A DNA stretch of 64,000 nucleotides from Moelleriella libera RCEF 2490 (Eukaryota; Ascomycota; Sordariomycetes; Hypocreales; Clavicipitaceae). The position numbers and the translations under genes are program-made. The stretch is taken from NCBI GenBank assembly GCA_001636675.1, contig AZGY01000003.1:310352-374351 (forward strand), given 5' to 3'. Shown piece by piece: positions 23,606 to 36,100 of the stretch; position 1 is the stretch's first letter, and every line of letters begins with the position of its first letter. Below the pieces are notes generated by a model. It did no database searches. It saw only the letters and a list, made by a program, of their open reading frames with translations, and was not told the origin of the DNA.

Positions 23606-24239
23606 TCACCATACATCTTCTGGGTCCACCTCGTGTTTTTCACCGTCAACACGAATGTGTTGTCGGCCCTTGTCCCTTCTCATAGGCTTTCGCATGTCGA
23701 AAGCGTCCTCGGTCGCCTTGCTCGAATCCGTTGCGTGATCTCCATAATAATCTTTAACAATCCGAAAGACACTATAGCCCAGGCTCTCGTAGAATTCAAT
23801 TGCTCTTCTGTTGCTTTGGCGGACAAAGAGATCTACAAACCAGGCGTTGTTTTCGTCTGCAGCTGCCTCTACCTGCTTCGTCAGGATCTTGCCAATGCCC
23901 AACCTCCTGGCTTCGGGAGAAACAGTCAGCGCAGTGATGTGAGCGTGCCATGGCAGATAGTGCTCCGAGAACCGGTAGCTATCGGGTGAAGATTCGACTT
24001 TGCCCATGACTGTTGCATGATTAACGACTACAGCGGCATGGACCGGGTTTGGGGGAAATGGTCGACTCACTGTAGCCCACGATATTTCCGCCCTTGTCCT
24101 CGCACACCTGGAAAAGCGAGGGCCACTTGGCAAAATATTGCAGGTAGAATCCCAATTCGTATGTTTCAGTCAGAGGATCGAGATTGCACTTAGAGAACCT
24201 GTTCAAGTCATCGGGTCGAAAACGCCGAAATGTCGCCAT
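23606..24239 (-). CDS. NAA20: N-terminal acetyltransferase B catalytic subunit (Naa20/Nat3), 190 aa
   Basis: Naa20 is the GNAT catalytic subunit of NatB, which acetylates nascent chains beginning Met-Asp/Glu/Asn/Gln. Exons 24239-24071 and 24009-23606 sum to 573 nt. The start MATFRRFRPDDLNRFSKCNL and the segment DPLTETYELGFYLQYFAKWP are diagnostic. The acetyl-CoA loop RRLGIGK lies at 91-97, followed by FVDLFVRQSN and AIEFYESLGYSVFR. The end, near KHEVDPEDVW, is also typical. The single intron is GT-AG. The auxiliary subunit Naa25/Mdm20 is not in the window. Confidence 0.95.
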
Positions 24240-25006
24240 GCTGCTTCGGCAAAAAACAATATGCTTATGACGCCGGATAGGAGCACATGGGTGAATGCTG
24301 CCTTTTGGCGGCCCTCAATAGTGCACTGCTGTGTGCAGTCGATGAATACCTAGGTAAGTACCTGCCAATGTATTGAGTACTTTATGGTAGGTGGTGGGTG
24401 GAGTTAGGCGTCGGGCAACAGCCAAACTATGGTTAATCTCACACGCATCGAGACAAAGGGTGTTGGGTCTCCACCTGCTAAAAGCCTAAAGGTATCTAGG
24501 TGCATATGCTACCCATATTCATAGGACTATTTTACTTGGAAGGGCTTATACAGGCCATCAATAATCCCTGAAATTATAATAATAATGAATTTCACACTTA
24601 GTGTTTAAAAAATGCTATTGTATTCTTTCTTTGAATATAATATTAAATCCTTTGGAGAATACGAATACCCCGTACTTAGAGGTAATAGTCTAAAGAGCGG
24701 CACTACCGCACTAGACCTGCCTATGAAACTTCAAACAAGTGATAAAGTTAGCAAGTGTTGCTTATCTTGAGTAACACCATAGAAAAGTCAGGACAACTAA
24801 TTATGAGTGATCCATATTCTAGAATAGTTTCTAATCTCACAATTCCGGTTTCCTGCGTTTGAGATTATTTAGCGTGCCAGCGAAGACAATGAGATTAGCC
24901 AGGCTGTGTAGCCGAGCCTGAAATTTGTACCGCATTTCGTGTACCTCCCCCTGAGAAAAAACTCATTACGTTGTTTATACTACTTGGGTACTGCTCGTGT
25001 ACCAGG
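24240..25006. other. Divergent spacer with a second AT-rich patch
   Basis: TACCTAGGTAAGTACCTGCC at 24348-24367 is another copy of the dispersed tract class. About 24530-24680 is AT-rich (ATTATAATAATAATGAATTT type) and may be a small degraded repeat. No gene is supported; the promoter of the following gene must lie in the right part. Confidence 0.45.
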
Positions 25007-26662
25007 ATGCCCCATATCAAACATTTGCAGCGGTGCATGAGAATAATTCCCGCAATCAAGCCGCCTTGTGGTTTTGTCTAATCACAGTAGTTTCCTAAGC
25101 ACCGGGTTTTGACTAGCGAAACGTCTCCGAGCACAACCGGACCTCCGTCAGTGATAAGGCGTGCTATAGAGGCGTCAGACCAACCAGACACGCTCGTTGC
25201 CGCGAACGCAGTGGAACCAATCCCGGTTCAGGAAGAGACGCGTCAATTGCGACGACAAACATTCCTCACCAGACCTCCGAATCGAATCCTTCTTGCTCGA
25301 AGTATTCACTTCACTGAAATATCGCAGAACAGCGACAGGTGCGCTGACGATCAAATTTTCACCATCGCCGGCATATTGCGGTTAGCCAGTGTCTAGCTTG
25401 CAGTGGCATTCTGGTGTTCGTTTCGAGGATGACACCCTTGCCGAGAAATCCGCGACGTTTGCGCAGCTCGTCAGCTACTGACATTGTCCAAGGACATGGC
25501 CAGACCAGAAGACTATCTGGGCCGGTTGCCACCGATGCTCAGACGGATCACTTCAACGGACCAAGCCCACATGACAACATGGACGTTCCTGAACTCAACA
25601 CGGTCGGCCCAGCGGTTTGCAATTCGATGGGAAATCTCGCAGATGAGCTCGCTCATGCATTCTCTGATTCGGGCGAGGAGGAGCAAGACCAATGCGAAGA
25701 AGAAGAATACAGCCATAAGTCAACCGCATCGACTGACGCGGCGAATACAGAAGAAACAAAACCTCCATTTGGAGAATCGAACGACACAGAATCGCTTGTC
25801 CTTTACCCATCAACCGGAAGATACGACAGTCGACAAGACGTTAGCGGCAGAAGCTCCATGCTAACAACGGGGATTCGGAAAGCTGCGGTAGACTATGAAG
25901 GAAGTGAGTACGGATCAGGGTCCGATCTCGAATGCGCGGGGATGCCGGTCACTTTGATTTCAAAAATCGAGAGAATCGAATCCTTATGTTGGCGTGGAAC
26001 AAATGATTACGGTGATCCAGACGATGCGATCTTTGATCGTGTGGCTGGGTGTCTTCGAGACCTTGGATCACAGTCGACCGTCGAGGGAAATGCTTCTAGG
26101 TAGGAAACCATGTCTACTCGAAGCTTTTATAAGATGGACCTTAATCCTGGATTCCAGGTTGATCACCGCACACACAGCGCTTACCACACATCTCGCGCAC
26201 CAAACTCGCCAGTTATATGGCTTGACATTTCCTCTGCTGTCGCCCCTGGCGCCTTCACTCGATCGCAAATTCGTTGAAGATGTAGTTCCCTTACTGGCTG
26301 CTCTCTCTGACGAGATGCCAAAGCCATCAACACTGGCATTCAACTCATTGACCGCCCTCCGCTCTCTTACATCGGATGTGGTCCAAACGTTAAGTTATCT
26401 CTCCGATTCACTTCAAATGTCTCGCCAAACCACAGTCACAGCAACGAGAAGGCTCAAAAGTGCTAAAGAGCTCGTCTCTGAAATACGTCATGACGAGGAA
26501 CTCCGAGAAGAAGGCGAGAGGTGGCTCAGTCGTGGAAACTGGAGCCAACGTCTCGCAAGTAGAGAATGCGCTGTTGTTTGCGGTGAAGTAATCGGCGGTT
26601 TTGAGGATGTCTGCAACGGCTGGCGACAGCGTCTCCTCGCACAAGCCGAGCTGAAAATTTAG
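25007..26662 (+). CDS. Uncharacterised fungal protein, about 460 aa, five exons (5' end tentative)
   Basis: I do not recognise a named family. Exons 25117-25338, 25397-25469, 25543-26099 and 26158-26662 join in one frame, and a proposed first exon 25007-25032 (ATG, donor CG|GTGCAT) joins in frame at 25117, giving 1383 nt. The N-terminal part contains RRQTFLTRPPNRILLARSIH and WHSGVRFEDDTLAEKSATFA. The middle is acidic (DSGEEEQDQCEEEE, residues about 160-175). The C-terminal 200 residues are helical and Leu-rich (LITAHTALTTHLAHQTRQLY, then MSRQTTVTATRRLKSAKELV) and suggest a coiled-coil or helical bundle. No TM segment or catalytic motif is seen. The last two exons are well supported; exon 1 is weakest, and an alternative start at ATG 25429 would drop the N-terminus. 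Confidence 0.65.
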
Positions 26663-27870
26663 GGGTTGGCTGCTCAAAAACTGGCTGATCCCGGATGAGA
26701 ATTTCGATAGAACATCTGCTCATACCCCTCTCCAGAGGCTTCGATGATATCATAGGCACAGCCGAGTCGTTCGTTTATCCCGCTGGGTAAAGCGGTTCGT
26801 AGTGGCAGGCGAAGGACGTGGCACTGCGGTGTACCAACCAATATGTCGAACTTTTCTTTTGACAACATTGGATCCTCACGTTCGTGTTACTTGGTCTAGA
26901 TACAGTCCTGCTCGGACATAGCGGGCCGAATTGACACGCAAGGTACAAGTTGATTTATTGCTGATCCTAGAGTCGGCGCAAACCGACCTTCAATGACCTG
27001 TAAGCAAACTGTCCGAAGCCTTGGCTGGCTTCTAGTGCCTCAATTTTGCGTATAAGTCTGCAAGATCGACTGATTCGGCCTTGGTATTGCGGCACAAATG
27101 CGCATGGAAGTTGCGCAACGAATCAGGCGCTCAAGCGCGAGACGCGGTCTTGACGCGTCTCATCCAAATACAACCCAGCCGTGTTTTGACCGTGATTCAC
27201 GTCTGACCAGTACAGCGACCAGCCCAAAGACTGCAATTAAATGGGGTTCTGCATTGGACGGTAGCTTGCAAGATTTGGTGGCGTGGGCTTTTAGAAAAAT
27301 GAATCAATGGTGGCAACCGATAGCACGCATGGGAAGAACGGCTTTTTTCTTGATACAATCACGCGCTGACTGGTGAACTTGATTATAAAGTATCGCGCTT
27401 AGGTAAGGCACTTCCTTAGGGCGGCGGTTTGAGTGACGGAGTTACCCGTTAGCCAACCAACGCCTAGTGGAGGAAGACGAACACACAGTATGAGCGCTAG
27501 CGAGAACACTGTTGCAAGCTCCTTCAACCGGCTCTGGTCGTTGTTTTTCACACCTTCCAGCAGACGGGCTGGCTCTTCCAAACATTCGCCATTTAGGACT
27601 CGGCCCCTCCAAAACTTTGGTCGAAGCAGGGGTCTCATGAACGAGAGTGAATTCATGTTTCCTCTCATATGCTGTTCACCTGTCTGCGCCCTGTAGACAT
27701 CAATGAGATTACAGGATTCAAGTTCAACCTCATACCGATACGTCTTTCTCTGTTCACCCGCGAAGATCCAGTCTGCGCTCGCCAGAGTCCATTCCTCGAG
27801 TTCATTCGCCGCAATCAATGTTCAGCGCTCTGCTTCGAGACACTGAAAAACACGAGGATCCAGCCCAACA
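26663..27870. other. Spacer upstream of CDH1
   Basis: About 1.2 kb with only short, unrecognised frames on either strand (the longest is reverse 27818-27399). It probably contains the CDH1 promoter and leader. No repeat or RNA gene is apparent. Confidence 0.4.
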
Positions 27871-29830
27871 ATGGTGTCTCAGGAAGAGGGGAATTTGCAG
27901 ACCGCGGCTGCATGTTCCTTATCTGCCGGAGGCACCCCCGAGTTGAAGCTCGCTACGATGTCTGGATCAAATCGTGCCGCCACGCCGCCAACGCGGCCGA
28001 CAGCAGACAAATTCGGATTCGAACCTAAAGACGACGCATTCAATGATCATTTGCGCGATTTGAGGAATGGGGTACTTGCGGAAGAAAGCTCGCGAGCGAC
28101 AGAGCTTGATACCGATGCTATCGACAGCGCTTTAATGCGAGAGCTTCATCGATCACAGGTCGACAGTGCCAATGGCGCGAGCCCTCATAGAAAACGACAG
28201 AGAGTGCAAGGCGATAGGTCAGTGCTATCAAGGAGTATGTCACCCTCGCCTGCCTTCGCTAATTATTTTGTGTTAGATTCATCCCGACTCGATCTGGCCA
28301 AGACCTCCAAGCCAGCTTTAGCCTCTTGCATGACGAGGGATCACCTGCTACTCCCTCAAGGCAGAAAAAGCGAGCACCACATGGCGAGCTTCATTTTCAG
28401 AAAAGTTAGTCGCTGCAGGACTCTCCTCATTCTTAGCCATGCTAATGATTTTCTTCGCAGCCGAGGAAGCAAACAAAACATTCTCAAGCCTACTTCGCGC
28501 CGAGCTCTTCGAAGACTCTGTGCCGCAGTCTAACGCTGCGGCTGGTTCGCCTGACGATGCCGTTGGTAGCTCATCTGCGCCTCCCCCCCAAGGCGTAGCC
28601 AGAGCGCAGACCCCACCAAATAATAATCCTGGTCCCTCGCTTCCCTCGTCACTGACACCTTCGACTCCGCACAAGAACCTCTTTTCATACGTGTCGCCCC
28701 GATATCATAGCCTAGCGGGACATCCAACGCCGTCGAAAACCCCTCAAAGTCGGCATGGGCCCAATTTGGACACCCGGGCAGAAATATACAGTCTATCGCC
28801 TGTACGCTATGGAAGCCAGCAAATGCTCCTCAGTCCTCGACGGCAACCTCGGGCTGTGAGCAAAGTCCCTTACAAAGTCCTCGACGCGCCAGAACTGGCG
28901 GACGACTTCTATTTGAACCTTGTTGACTGGGGCACTGCCAACGTGCTCGGCGTAGGGCTTGGATCCAGTGTCTATATGTGGAACGCGCAAACCAGTAAAG
29001 TGAACAAGCTCTGCACACTCGAAGATGATACTGTCACAAGCGTTTCTTGGATACAGAAAGGCACGCATCTGGCCATCGGAACTGGGAAAGGTCTTGTCCA
29101 GATTTGGGATGCAGAGAAGGCTAGAAGACTGAGAACGATGACTGGACATACAGCACGCGTTGGCTCTCTAGCCTGGAATACACACATTCTGACTTCTGGA
29201 TCTCGCGACAGATTGATATACCACCGCGATGTTCGAGCGCCAGATCAGTGGTTGCGAAAATTGGTGGGTCACAAACAGGAAGTTTGCGGGCTGAGATGGA
29301 ATTGTGAGGACGGCCAGCTTGCGAGTGGAGGAAATGACAACAAGCTGATGGTGTGGGACAAGCTGTCAGAATCGCCATTATGGAAATTTTCGGATCACAC
29401 GGCTGCCGTTAAAGCCATTGCATGGTCTCCTCACCAACGGGGCCTTCTCGCATCTGGGGGCGGCACAGCCGATCGAAGAATCATATTTCACGATACAGTG
29501 AAGGGTACTGTCAACAATGAAATCGATACGGGAAGTCAAGTCTGCAATATCGCCTGGTCTAAGAATTCTAATGAAATTGTCTCGACCCATGGATATAGCC
29601 AGAATCAGATCGTCGTCTGGAAGTATCCATCTATGACACAGGTCGCCAGCCTCACGGGACACACATATCGCGTACTGTATCTGGCCATGAGCCCTGATGG
29701 CCGCGTTGTTGTTACTGGAGCAGGCGATGAGACTTTACGATTTTGGTCCGTTTTTGGTCGTCGTCCTGGGACCCGAGAGGAATCCGAAGGCGGCAGCGGT
29801 AGACTAACAGACTGGGGTGTGATTCGATGA
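27871..29830 (+). CDS. CDH1: APC/C co-activator Cdh1/Fizzy-related (Srw1/Ste9-like), 614 aa
   Basis: Cdh1 recruits substrates to the anaphase-promoting complex from late mitosis through G1. Exons 27871-28217, 28277-28404 and 28461-29830 total 1845 nt. Splicing restores the C-box DRFIPTR at 115-121, and EEANKTFSSLLRAELF follows the second junction. KVPYKVLDAPELADDFYLN introduces a seven-bladed WD40 propeller (about 300-590) with GHTARVGSLAWN and WKFSDHTAAVKAIAWSP. The protein ends in the Ile-Arg tail (VIR) that docks on APC/C TPR subunits. It has the extended C-terminal LTDWG segment of Cdh1 rather than Cdc20. A second in-frame ATG at 27958 could also be used. SP/TP sites in the N-terminal half fit inhibitory CDK phosphorylation (inference). 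Confidence 0.95.
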
Positions 29831-30551
29831 ATGGCAGAAATTGCCTCAATTCTCGCCATCGCTCATGGCTATTTCTTCAGCAAGTATGAGGGGCCTCAGA
29901 AAACCTGAATGAGTGAATTGTGCGGCGTGGATGCCGCGGCCCTAGCTTACGAGGCAAGACCTTTGCGGCTGGGTGGGAAGCACTCCAATGCGCGAAACGG
30001 TCTCAAGGCGGATATATTGGAAGTCCGCCGTGGAAGATTGGCAAAATCTGGTCATCTTTATATATAGCATTCAGCATATGACTTGCAGATGTGGTAGGCC
30101 ATACCACGCCTGTGGAGCGTTACCATTGAAAGTAGCGGGACGGATAGCAATGACTTGGGACAGCGCCTGCTTCAGCGATACAATTATATGATTTTCATCG
30201 ATTGAGGCAAATGCAGTGGTGAATGCCACATGCCAGCAACTTCTTCTTGTCACGTGCCACACGCAAGAGATCCTTTCATGGTTCCATATTGTTGATCGTT
30301 GCCCTTCGTCAATACACGTCCCAGTCATAACATTGACTACTGACCTATCCACGTTGCTACTCTGCTTCTGAATGGTTTCACTGACCGGACCGTGCGTACG
30401 TCACTGAACAATTTGAGGCTGAACATCACACGGGTCCTTGAAGCTTCTGACTGCTTGTTGAAGCCCGTCATGTTGTTACAGTATATCATAATCAGTAATA
30501 AAGATGTCTCAACTGGTGCTGGCATCTAGCAAAATCGGAACAGGAACGACT
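29831..30551. other. Convergent spacer, CDH1 / GPC1
   Basis: No gene or repeat is supported in these 0.7 kb between two 3' ends. Confidence 0.4.
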
Positions 30552-32243
30552 TCAATGCATGCTTTGAGGCTTTCTTTCTCGAGCAATATCCTTTGCCCCT
30601 GCGTCCACTCCTGTGGCTGCCGCGCCAACGCCCTCGTCCAACAGAGGAATTCGATCTAAACTGGTGGAGCGAGGCGTTTCTAACCGCGGACGTGACGTGG
30701 AATTCTTTTGGATCTTTTCTTGCGTCTCTGCTTTCTCTGACACTAAGTTGGCCCCCGGCTCGGCTGATTGATTTTGACTGATGGCGGCTGAATTGATGGC
30801 TGCTTCAGTATATGGTGCCAGCGAAGGCGACTGCAGCATGAGCTCTGGGGAGTTCTGCCATTTCAAAACTTCAGCTTTCATGGCCTCCAGCTCTCTCTGG
30901 AAGCGCTTCCCAAAAACATCTATGTAATATGTCGCGCCATTGTAGATGCTCCAGGCAAATACGATGATCAGAAACGCTGAGGACGCGAATTGATTATGGA
31001 ACCATAGAGGGCAGGGCAACATAGTAAGGACCGCGTAGCCATACTGAATCATCATGAAAGCCGACTCCTGGAGGCTCTCCGGGAGGGAGAGTACAATCCT
31101 TCCAATCCAGGTGCCGGAGTATGATCGCCGCAACCACGTGAACGATGTCGGGCGACCTGCCGCAATTTTATCCTTGCGTTTCACCGTGATGAAAAAGTAG
31201 TAGCTCAACTGCCAACAAGCATATGGCAATGTGCTCCAAGTAAGCATTGAAAAAACGTTTGCGTAAGAGGCTGACGAGCCGGGAGGCGCGTTTTTAATGG
31301 CCCATACGGCAGGAAATCTCGATCTTAGATCGTCGGACGAATGCAGATGGACTAGACAATGGAGAGTGGCACAAGGCATGATATGGATGAAAAGAGATGT
31401 GACCTTGTCGAAACTGTGAAACACGAGAGAGTTGCGCCACATGATGATGGCCACCGCATTGTTTCCAAAAGCCAGGCAATAGGTGGATGTGAACAACCGC
31501 TTGGAGTGCGGAAACACCCACAAGCTAAGAGAGAGAAGCATATTGACAAAGTAACAAAGATCTGCGAGGAAGTAATGGTATCCGCGGCGATGATAGCTGA
31601 AAAATCTTATGGGCATGAAGTAGATGAGCTGAGCAGTATACCAGAGATGGAAATACTGAGGATGTCCGCCTATGAGGTAACCGCTGATGAAAATGTTCAT
31701 CACACCGCATATGAACGATATCTTTTCGCGAAGGCTGATTGCTTTCGTATCGCTCCACTGTCTGCCCAGTTTCTCGACTCGTTGGCGCATACGTTTTCGA
31801 TATCGGTCGAATTGTTCATCAGCGGACGGGACCCGGCGCCTCCATTCCTCCACCATGCGGTCACGAGCGAGCTGAGTTTTGGATTTGAAGGCATCTCTCG
31901 ATCGACGAACTTTATCGGTCTGAGCTGATAGGCCCTTCTGAAGCTTTTCGAGCTGCTGGGGTAACGCAAAGTTATCCAGGAGATCAAGCACCGTAAGCCG
32001 ATCGAACGGCGGTAAGGGATCCCAGTCATCTTGGTAAGAGCTGCTTCCGGAGAACGAGGGGTTGCGGGAAAGCTTGGGGCTCTTGAAAATTGTATCATCC
32101 GAATCAGGCATGTCGAGAATACCGGTATCTGGCTGGGAGGAAATGTGTGGTAGAAAAGCATCAGAACCGAGTTGCGGGACAACGGGCGGGCTGGGAATTG
32201 ACGAGGTCTCGGGCATCGTCTCGTCTTCCATTTTACGAGACAT
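30552..32243 (-). CDS. GPC1: Glycerophosphocholine acyltransferase Gpc1 (DUF2838), 563 aa
   Basis: Gpc1 acylates glycerophosphocholine to lysophosphatidylcholine using acyl-CoA, an ER/membrane step of phosphatidylcholine remodelling. This intronless frame has a Ser/Pro-rich N-terminus (1-75), a basic coiled region (about 85-165), and then a polytopic membrane part with about eight hydrophobic segments, for example ISFICGVMNIFISGYLIG and ADLCYFVNMLLSLSLWVF. The IMPCATLHCLVHLHS segment and GATYYIDVFGKRFQREL near the C-terminus are typical of the family. The C-terminal 80 residues are polar. It is divergent from SMC1. Confidence 0.88.
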   Translation of the reverse strand: MSRKMEDETMPETSSIPSPPVVPQLGSDAFLPHISSQPDTGILDMPDSDDTIFKSPKLSRNPSFSGSSSYQDDWDPLPPFDRLTVLDLLDNFALPQQLEKLQKGLSAQTDKVRRSRDAFKSKTQLARDRMVEEWRRRVPSADEQFDRYRKRMRQRVEKLGRQWSDTKAISLREKISFICGVMNIFISGYLIGGHPQYFHLWYTAQLIYFMPIRFFSYHRRGYHYFLADLCYFVNMLLSLSLWVFPHSKRLFTSTYCLAFGNNAVAIIMWRNSLVFHSFDKVTSLFIHIMPCATLHCLVHLHSSDDLRSRFPAVWAIKNAPPGSSASYANVFSMLTWSTLPYACWQLSYYFFITVKRKDKIAAGRPTSFTWLRRSYSGTWIGRIVLSLPESLQESAFMMIQYGYAVLTMLPCPLWFHNQFASSAFLIIVFAWSIYNGATYYIDVFGKRFQRELEAMKAEVLKWQNSPELMLQSPSLAPYTEAAINSAAISQNQSAEPGANLVSEKAETQEKIQKNSTSRPRLETPRSTSLDRIPLLDEGVGAAATGVDAGAKDIARERKPQSMH

Positions 32244-33127
32244 TTGTCGTGAAGGACAGCGCAGAATGCGTGTTCAATGCTGAAAGGAAGCGTTTCTCTT
32301 TCACCTCGAGGGACCTTGCACAATTGGGTGCAAAGTGCAATATACGCGAATGTGCAAGATTCGTTAGCTGAAATGGACAAAAGGGCTAAAGGGTCAGAAG
32401 CCCGACGCGTTGATCTCAAATGACCGGCCAGTCAGCAGAGACCAAAGAGACTAGGATGCTGTGCAGCAATTGCTAGGTAGAGTAGAAGGAGGTTCGATCG
32501 CTGTTGCGCATGACTGGCATCGCATCGGCATCACCATACGCGTTGCGAGGTCTGCTGTCACTTGAGGTGCGGTTCAAGGATTTTGCGGCTAATGTTGGCG
32601 CAGTGGTCTCGGCCAGGTGATACGCCGCATGACCATGGACGTCGCCCAGCCTAGCCTCGCGTGTTCGATTTGCTGCGGAGACGTCTTCTAACCTGTAGCG
32701 CTTTCCGTGCTCTCTACTTTATCTTGCGTGTTACCTTAAAGTGCTTCACACAAGGGCGTATGCATAAGGTAGTGGGTACCCACTTGGCCGGGATGTTGTG
32801 CTTCTTGAGGCGCATGGCAGGTAAGTAAAGTACCTAGGAGTCCAGTGCCTGAAAGCTGGGGCCGTCTTTGACGCAAAGTCGCGCGACGCGTAGTCACGAT
32901 TAGACTTTCGGCTTCCCAACATCCTTCACCACGATCCTTTTTTTGGGTCAATGCTGTGATGAGATTCATCAGCTACTCGACACAAAATTTGCCCCCGATT
33001 GTACATTTAAACTAGCCAACGTGGTGCAGACATTTTTTTTTCTCGTTCTGCGTCGCCTGCGATCCAACAACGTTCACTAAACTCTCTCTCTCAACCCTCT
33101 GATCGATTGCGCGCACGATTCGTCACC
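32244..33127. promoter_or_regulatory. Shared divergent region, GPC1 / SMC1
   Basis: About 0.9 kb between divergent starts. A TACCTAGG-type word lies at 32830-32840 within AGGTAAGTAAAGTACCTAGG. A T-run and CT-rich stretch (33030-33110) precedes the SMC1 start. No coding sequence is supported. Confidence 0.45.
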
Positions 33128-36100
33128 ATGGGAAAGCTCATTCGCTTGGAGCTCTTAAGTATGCCGTCTCATGATACTCAACAACTGGTTCAAAGTTCTG
33201 ACCGCAGGCTAGATTTTAAATCTTACAAAGGCCATCATACCTTACTTTTTGGAGACTCGTATTTCACGTCGATAATCGGGCCCAATGGATCGGGCAAGTC
33301 AAACTCGTACGCCTCCTCGAACAAGCGAACATGAAGCAAACATTCCTGAGCCGAGCTGACGCCGTTCCCCAGTATGGACGCAATATCTTTTGTGTTAGGG
33401 ATCAAATCTTCGCATTTGCGCTCCGCGCATCTGAAAGATCTCGTTTATCGCGGTCGGGTGCTCAAAACTTCCATAATCAACGACGATGGATCTGCCGAAA
33501 CCCACTCGAACGGGAATCAGCTGTCCGGGCCAGATGACAAAGCATCCCGAGGGGACCCCAAAAACGCCTGGGTTATGGCCGTTTACGAAGATGACGCTGG
33601 CGACGAGCAGCGATGGAAGCGCTCCATCACTAGCTCTGGCGCAAGCGAATATCGCATCAACGAAAAAAGCGTGACGGCCCAGCAATACAACGAGGCGCTC
33701 GAAGCAGAGAACATCCTCATGAAGGCCCGCAATTTTCTGGTATTTCAGGGTGATGTCGAGGCCATCGCATCCCAATCGCCGCAGGATCTCACTCGATTAA
33801 TTGAACAGATTTCAGGCAGCTTGGAATACAAGTCAGAGTATGAAAAAATGCAGAATGAGGCAGAGGAAGCTGCGGAGAACCAAAACTTCCAGCTGCACCG
33901 TCGTCGCGGGATCAATTCCGAAATAAAACAGTACCGAGAACAAAAGAGGGAGGCTGATAGCTTTCAGAAGAAAACGGAAGACAGAGATGCAGCTATTGTG
34001 TCGCACTGTCTCTGGAAATTATTTCACTTTCAGAAAGCCATGGATGAGTCCAGTGCCAAAATACATGATCATCAAGAAGATTTGAAAGAATTAAGACGAA
34101 ACGTAGAATCTTTTGAAGGACACCTAGATGATGCCAGGCGGGAGCAAAGCAACGCAGGTCGATCAGTGTCACGGACAGAGAAGGAGATTCGGATGAAGGA
34201 ACGCAGTATCGAAGACAGAAGGAATGCATTGGTCCCTTTTGATGAGAAAATTCAAGAATCTTCTCAGCAAGTCGAAAAGCTTCAGATACAATGCTCTAAA
34301 GTCGCCAAGGAGCGAGACGAGCAAGCTTTAATTACCTCAAAGGTCCAGAAAGACATCGAACGCGTCGATAAAGCAAAAGAAAGCTTTGAAAGAGACACCA
34401 AGGAGCAGATGAAAAAACAGGGCCGGGAAATTAGCGACGCGGATCGAAAAGAGTATAACATGCTACGATCAGAGGTTCTGTCCCGTTCTGGCGCGGATCA
34501 AGCCAAGCTAGAGAATTTTGAGCGACAGCGGAAAGCCGACGAAGTCACGGTCAACAACCTTCGAGGAAAACTAGACAGCATCGCCGCAGCAATTGAAAAA
34601 TCCGAAGCTGAGCTGCAGAACATCGAAGACAGAAAGAGCTCCGCCGAAGCGATTTGCAAGGAAGTCTCCAATGAAATCGCGGACAAGAAGAAAGAGTTCA
34701 ACCAGCTGCAATCTGAACGCATTCGAACTAATCAGAAGCGGACTGAGCTCGAGGAAAGACTAGAGGAGGTGGCCCGGAAGCTACGCGAAGCCGATGACGG
34801 GCGCCGCCAGAATGATCGTGAGACCCGGATGAGGGAGATGGTCACATCCTTGAAGCGAATGTTCCCAGGAGTACGAGGCCGCATTGGCGACCTTTGTACC
34901 CCCAAGCAGAAGAAATTCGATGAGGCTGTCATCGTTGCCCTCGGGAGAGAGTTCGACTCCGTCGTCGTTGACACTGAAAAGCTTGGCGTTGATTGTGTCC
35001 AGTATCTGAAGGAGCAGAGATTTGCGCCAATGACGTTTATCCCACTGGACAACATCAAGGTCAATGCAGTCAACACCGCAATCAAGGCCTTTGCAGGTGC
35101 CAGACTGACGATTGACACTATCAACTTTGATCCGTCGGTCGAAAGAGCTATCTCATATGCATGCGGGAGCTCGGTCGTGTGTGACAATCTCAATATTGCG
35201 AAACAGATATGCTACGAGAGGAAAGTACCTGTCAAGGCCGTTACACTTGAGGGCTACATTATCCACAAAGCAGGTTTAATGACTGGCGGTAGAGGCCCTG
35301 ACTCCAAAGGTACCAAGCGCAAATTTGAAGAGATGGATGTCCAAAACCTTCAGCGAATGGCAACGAATTTGAAGGAAGAGCTCGAGCGACTTCCGAAATT
35401 CGACAGACGGGGTTCCCTCGAAGAATCCCTCCAAATAAGTCTCGCAGGGCTGGAAAGACAACTCTTCGCTGTGCAGGAAGAGTTGGCAGCCTTCGGCAAG
35501 AATCATACCAGCAAAAAACGTGAGCTCGACAGTCTTACGAAGAATTTGCACGACCTGCAACCAAGATATGAGGAGCAATCGTCGCACTTGGAAAGTGGAA
35601 ACCGAAATGTCGAAGATTTGAGAACTTCCATCGCCCGGGTGGAGGATGAAGTGTTTGCAGAATTTTGCAAAAGACTTGGATTCAGCGACATTCGGGCTTA
35701 TGATGCATCACAAGGAAAATTCGAACAAGAGGTATCCGAGAGACGAAGCCAATTTGAGGTGCAGAGGCAACGCTTGGATAATCGTCTCAAATGGGAAGCC
35801 GCCCGACATGAAGATACTGAGATGCGAATCAGGCGCATGCAAGACCATATCAGGCGTTTGAAACAAGACGTCAAGGCTTACTCCAAGGATCAAGCCGACA
35901 TCAAGGTAGATATCGGACTCGAGCAAGATGAGCTGGACGCTTTACGGGAGACGATTGAGGAACAAAGAGCTCAAATGAGAGAGAAGACCCTTAAAGTGAG
36001 CGAGGCGCGAGCCGAATTGCACAAGCGAAGCAAGGATATTGAAGCTCTGCAACGTGATATAAGCAATCTCGAGACAACGGTTCAGAAGAACAGTGCAAGC

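Noticed and set aside
24755..24785. Stem-like sequence (GTGTTGC...GTAACAC) considered as tRNA or small RNA
   Set aside because: No cloverleaf, A-box or B-box could be drawn; the symmetry is short.
27399..27818. 139-codon reverse frame upstream of CDH1
   Set aside because: No recognisable protein and placed in the likely CDH1 promoter/leader.
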